Below are positions 61,185 through 64,000 of a stretch of DNA of 64,000 bases, piece after piece. Below the pieces are notes generated by a model. The model saw nothing but the letters and a program-made list of their open reading frames with translations, made no database searches and was not told the DNA's origin. This stretch comes from Nitrospira sp. (lineage in GTDB: Bacteria > Nitrospirota > Nitrospiria > Nitrospirales > Nitrospiraceae): positions 310,001 to 374,000 of the forward strand of contig JARFXO010000002.1 in assembly GCA_029194665.1 (NCBI GenBank), given 5' to 3'. The position numbers and the translations under genes are program-made. How positions within the stretch are numbered: position 1 is the stretch's first letter; each line of letters starts with the position of its first letter.

Positions 61185-61273
61185 CAATCGCACTCCATCA
61201 CACCATCGTACCCGCGCGTGACGAGGTACAAGGCCTAACGGCACAGCCCGACGTACGGGAAGCTGAGGGTTGA
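61181..61273 (+). pseudogene. VOC (glyoxalase-like) gene, truncated
   Basis: A strong GGGAGG site and ATG at 61181 give MTIALHHTIVPARDEVQG, the usual first residues of a VOC-family protein ('HHTIVPARD'). The sequence then changes character and stops at 61273, 30 residues in. Family length is about 120-130, so this is a truncated gene. It overlaps the stop of the preceding 73-aa gene. Confidence 0.65.
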
Positions 61274-61673
61274 GGATTTGGACGTCCACATGAATACAGC
61301 ATCATGATGATGTTCCCTGGTAGCAAGCTGCCGGCGATACCTTCACCATGACGTCACCACGTTATTTCAAATACCGAACTCACCATACTTCGAAAGGAAT
61401 CACAGCATGCACCGGAACTGTCCCCGAGTGCGATAACGTCTGCGTACTAAAACCCTTCGAATAGTTCGAGTGAAGAGATCTTCATCGCGGGTTCATCCTT
61501 GGTTCATACGTATTGGTTACGTTGCTTCCAGGAAGATCCCTAGCTCTACGGGTGTGCCGTGGAAAGTCAAAGCGTAGGATCTCAACAGTTTCGCACACCA
61601 AAGCAATTCTGATCCGTTTGCTGGCTCCATAGTGGACGGCCTGGCAAAGGGTCGCGGTCAACAGGAGCCTGTT
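61274..61673. other. non-coding stretch before the histidine kinase
   Basis: 400 bases without a recognisable gene, presumably former VOC sequence at the left and the kinase promoter at the right. An AGGAG ribosome site lies at the right end before the kinase ATG. No promoter could be assigned with confidence. Confidence 0.4.
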
Positions 61674-63683
61674 ATGGATAAGCTTCTCGCAAGTGATTCG
61701 AATCAGCCTTCCGTCAACCACCCAAGTCTCTCATCAGAGACCTTCACTGGCTATGGCGCATGGGAATGGGACATCGTCAGCGGGGATGTGCAATGGTTCG
61801 GTATCTCCGAGTGGTTGTTCGGCTCGTTGTCCGAGCCGGGCAACCGCAATATCCAAGTCTTCACGGACAATCTGCATCCGGATGATCGCACGCGCGTGTG
61901 GCAGACCCTGAACAGCCTTATGGCTCGACGACAGATACCGTACGGCGACGAATATCGGTTCATCCTACCCGACGGGAGCGTGCGATGGATAAGCGCCATG
62001 GGGCGCTTCTATTACGATGATGCCGGAAAAGCCGTCCGAATGACCGGTGTCGCACAGGACATTACCGAGCGGAAGCAGACTGAAGCGAGACTTTTAGAAA
62101 ATGAGGAGCGGCTGAGTCTGGCACAGTCTGCTGCGAATATCGGCTCTTTTGATTGGAACATTCAGGCACAAACGATCGTCTGGTCGCGGGAGATGGAACG
62201 AATTTGGGGCCTTCCTGTCGGTGGGTTCGGAGGAACCTACCAGCACTGGCGGCGACAGATTCATCCGGACGATATGGAGGAGGCCGAACGAATCATTCGC
62301 CGTTCGTTGGGGAATCCCGAAATCTCTTACAAGTATGAGCACCGCATTATTCGACCCGATGGAACGGTTCGCTGGATTCAGGCGAACGTGACGACGCGGC
62401 GCAACAGAGCCGGACGATCGATTCGCATGGTGGGAGTGAATTTCGACATCACCGAACGTAAGGAGGCGGAAGGGAAGCTGCGTGAGAGCGAAGCCCGGTT
62501 CCGCAACGTGTTCGAGCATGCTGGGACGGGGATCGCCATCGTCAACCTCGATGGCACCTTCGTGCAATGCAATCCCGCCTACCACGCGATGCTCGGCCAT
62601 ACCGAAGCCGAACTCCTGGATGTTCACTTTTCGGAGGTGGTTCATGTGGAGGATCGTGATACCAATCTTGCGGCGATCAGACTGCTCCTCACGGAGGTAC
62701 TGCCATATTTCGAAATCGAAAATCGGTACATGCACAAGAATGGCGAGCCGGTCTGGGTTCGCAAGTTTATTTCCCTCTTGCGCGATGATGAAGGACGACC
62801 CACGTTCGTTGTGGCCTTGGTCACAGACATCACTGAGCGGCGCAAGGCTGAGCATGAATTGCACCAGTCGAAAGAGCATTTGCACCGCTGGGCCGTTGAA
62901 CTTGAAAAGGCGATGAACGAGAAAACCGCGGAGCTGATGCAATCGCAGGGACGCCTGCGAGGGCTCGCCAGCGAGTTGAGTCTGGCCGAGCAGCGCGAAC
63001 GCAAACGGCTTGCAACCGAGCTACATGACCATCTGCAACAACTGCTGGTGCTCGGCAAGCTGACCATCGGGCAAAGCAAGCGATCCGCCGTCGGTAGTCC
63101 CGGATGCGAAACTGCGCTCAACCGTGTGGATGACATCTTATCGGAAGCGTTGAGCTACAGCCGCACACTCGTCACTGATCTCAGCCCGGCGGTGCTGCGC
63201 GACCATGGCCTTGCTGCGGGACTTGAATGGCTCGGCGCACACATGAAGAAGTACAACCAAACCGTGACGGTGAAGGTCCCGAAAGGGAAGGAGATGCCAC
63301 TGCCAGAGGACCACGTCAGCTTGCTGTTTCAATCAGTGCGCGAACTCCTAGTCAACTCCTCAAAACATGCCGGCACCGGCCAAGCGACGGTCACCATGGA
63401 ACAGGGTGAAAAGAATCTGCGCATCACCGTGAGTGATGACGGGGCAGGCTTTGATCCTGCTGCTACTGCGGGAATTCCTAGTGGTGAGATATCCTCCAAG
63501 TTTGGTTTATTTAGTATCCAGGATCGAATGCGGGTCTTGGGTGGATCATGTATCATCCGATCAGTCTTGGGACAGGGGGTTACTGCGACGCTGACCTTGC
63601 CTCTGGCAAGGAAACCTGATGACACTCTACTCAGTCCTGAGTTTCCCGAAGCGTCTGTTGCCCGTCAGAGCAGCGAGCGTTGA
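61674..63683 (+). CDS. three-PAS NarL/DegS-type sensor histidine kinase
   Basis: A 669-residue kinase without membrane segments, so cytoplasmic. Three PAS/PAC units: about residues 25-140 (YDDAGKAVRMTGVAQDITERK), 150-270 (WDRW-like IWGLPVGGFGG; GVNFDITERKEAEG) and 275-400 (ALVTDITERRKAE). HisKA_3 has the phospho-His in LATELHDHLQQ. The HATPase domain has RELLVNSSKHA (N box) and VSDDGAGFDPA (G1). The ATG at 61674 has AGGAG 7 bases upstream. Its partner is the response regulator 31 bases downstream. Confidence 0.92.
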   Translation: MDKLLASDSNQPSVNHPSLSSETFTGYGAWEWDIVSGDVQWFGISEWLFGSLSEPGNRNIQVFTDNLHPDDRTRVWQTLNSLMARRQIPYGDEYRFILPDGSVRWISAMGRFYYDDAGKAVRMTGVAQDITERKQTEARLLENEERLSLAQSAANIGSFDWNIQAQTIVWSREMERIWGLPVGGFGGTYQHWRRQIHPDDMEEAERIIRRSLGNPEISYKYEHRIIRPDGTVRWIQANVTTRRNRAGRSIRMVGVNFDITERKEAEGKLRESEARFRNVFEHAGTGIAIVNLDGTFVQCNPAYHAMLGHTEAELLDVHFSEVVHVEDRDTNLAAIRLLLTEVLPYFEIENRYMHKNGEPVWVRKFISLLRDDEGRPTFVVALVTDITERRKAEHELHQSKEHLHRWAVELEKAMNEKTAELMQSQGRLRGLASELSLAEQRERKRLATELHDHLQQLLVLGKLTIGQSKRSAVGSPGCETALNRVDDILSEALSYSRTLVTDLSPAVLRDHGLAAGLEWLGAHMKKYNQTVTVKVPKGKEMPLPEDHVSLLFQSVRELLVNSSKHAGTGQATVTMEQGEKNLRITVSDDGAGFDPAATAGIPSGEISSKFGLFSIQDRMRVLGGSCIIRSVLGQGVTATLTLPLARKPDDTLLSPEFPEASVARQSSER

Positions 63684-63714
63684 GGAACCAGGTTCTCCTC
63701 CAAAAGGAAGGTCC

Positions 63715-64000
63715 ATGGTGGAAGTCTTGCTTGTAGATGATCACGCGCTGGTACGGCAGGGGCTTCGTTTCGTGTTGGAAGCCTATGACGCTCTTCACGT
63801 GATTGCGGAAGCTCGGGATGGTGTGGAGGCGGTCAAGCTCGCTGGAGGCTTACGTCCACATGTGGTGGTGATGGACATCAACATGCCGAGAATGAACGGA
63901 ATCGATGCCACGACACAGATCAAGACGCACTGGCCGGAGACGATCGTGATCGGGATCTCGGTCAATACCGGCGACGAGAACAGTGCCGCGATGAGGCGAG
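63715..64000 (+). CDS. NarL-family response regulator (cut by window edge)
   Basis: The ATG at 63715 gives MVEVLLVDDHALVRQGLRFV, with the acidic pair DD at 8-9 and the phospho-acceptor Asp in VVVMDINMPRMNGIDAT. The frame is open to the end of the window, 95 residues in, so the HTH is outside. It follows the kinase gene by 31 bases, forming a two-component pair. A decayed copy of its first 64 residues is at 52564-52782. Confidence 0.92.
   Translation, partial: MVEVLLVDDHALVRQGLRFVLEAYDALHVIAEARDGVEAVKLAGGLRPHVVVMDINMPRMNGIDATTQIKTHWPETIVIGISVNTGDENSAAMRR

Overview
The window is a stretch of bacterial chromosome with moderate-to-high GC and short intergenic gaps. The proteins and gene neighbourhoods look most like Nitrospirota (genus Nitrospira or a close relative). 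That is an inference from recalled family resemblance: no rRNA or nitrite-oxidation gene is present to prove it. The cell is Gram-negative (secretin, RND pump, LapB-like protein, MurNAc recycling genes).

Layout. 1-7.3 kb: the start of ilvE (minus, cut by the edge), a PilZ protein, then the housekeeping run rplU-rpmA-obgE-proB-nadD-rsfS-lapB-like and bioB. 7.4-12.0 kb: an accessory island with a DUF4258/MqsA-type toxin-antitoxin pair, a small conserved protein, a zeta-toxin-like kinase with a 52-aa partner, a complete IS5-type element with a CTAA target duplication, and a large zinc-ribbon/TIR protein. 12.0-13.7 kb: a tandem-ACT protein among gene debris. 13.7-21.1 kb: a predicted sigma-54 regulon. 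A GAF-PAS-AAA+ activator lies beside an RND efflux operon, and a small membrane protein lies beyond it. Both targets have the same -24/-12 promoter, and the same conserved element sits about 87 bp upstream of each.

21.2-25.9 kb: trmL, a DUF457-type membrane protein, a 58-aa protein, a 596-aa unknown and proA. 25.9-36.6 kb: one long minus-strand operon for a type IV pilus/type II secretion hybrid (secretin with TPR and cohesin-like ends, two pseudopilins, LysM lipoprotein, GspF, GspE, PilM, PilN, PilO, a PilP/GspC-like protein and a third pseudopilin). 36.8-38.2 kb: a secreted protein with three BACON-like repeats and an FnIII domain. 38.9-50.4 kb: polyprenyl synthase, DUF1015 protein, an orphan NtrC-type regulator, the MurU/AmgK cell-wall recycling pair, VanZ-like protein, GH57 glycosidase, galT, CCA-adding enzyme and a ThiS/MoaD-like carrier.

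50.9-64 kb: a second accessory region. It has small secreted proteins and a tRNA-Arg(ACG) followed by 75-bp tandem repeats that copy its 3' half. Gene debris follows (glgX end, response-regulator fragment, possible BON fragment). Then comes a complete pqqABCDE cluster, including a 45-aa pqqA, with a permease-like gene and a sorbosone-type dehydrogenase in the same transcription unit. Two paralogous genes for GGT(L/V)P-repeat exported proteins flank this block in opposite orientation. The window ends with a three-PAS NarL-type histidine kinase and the start of its response regulator, whose 5' region is also found as the decayed copy at 52.5 kb.
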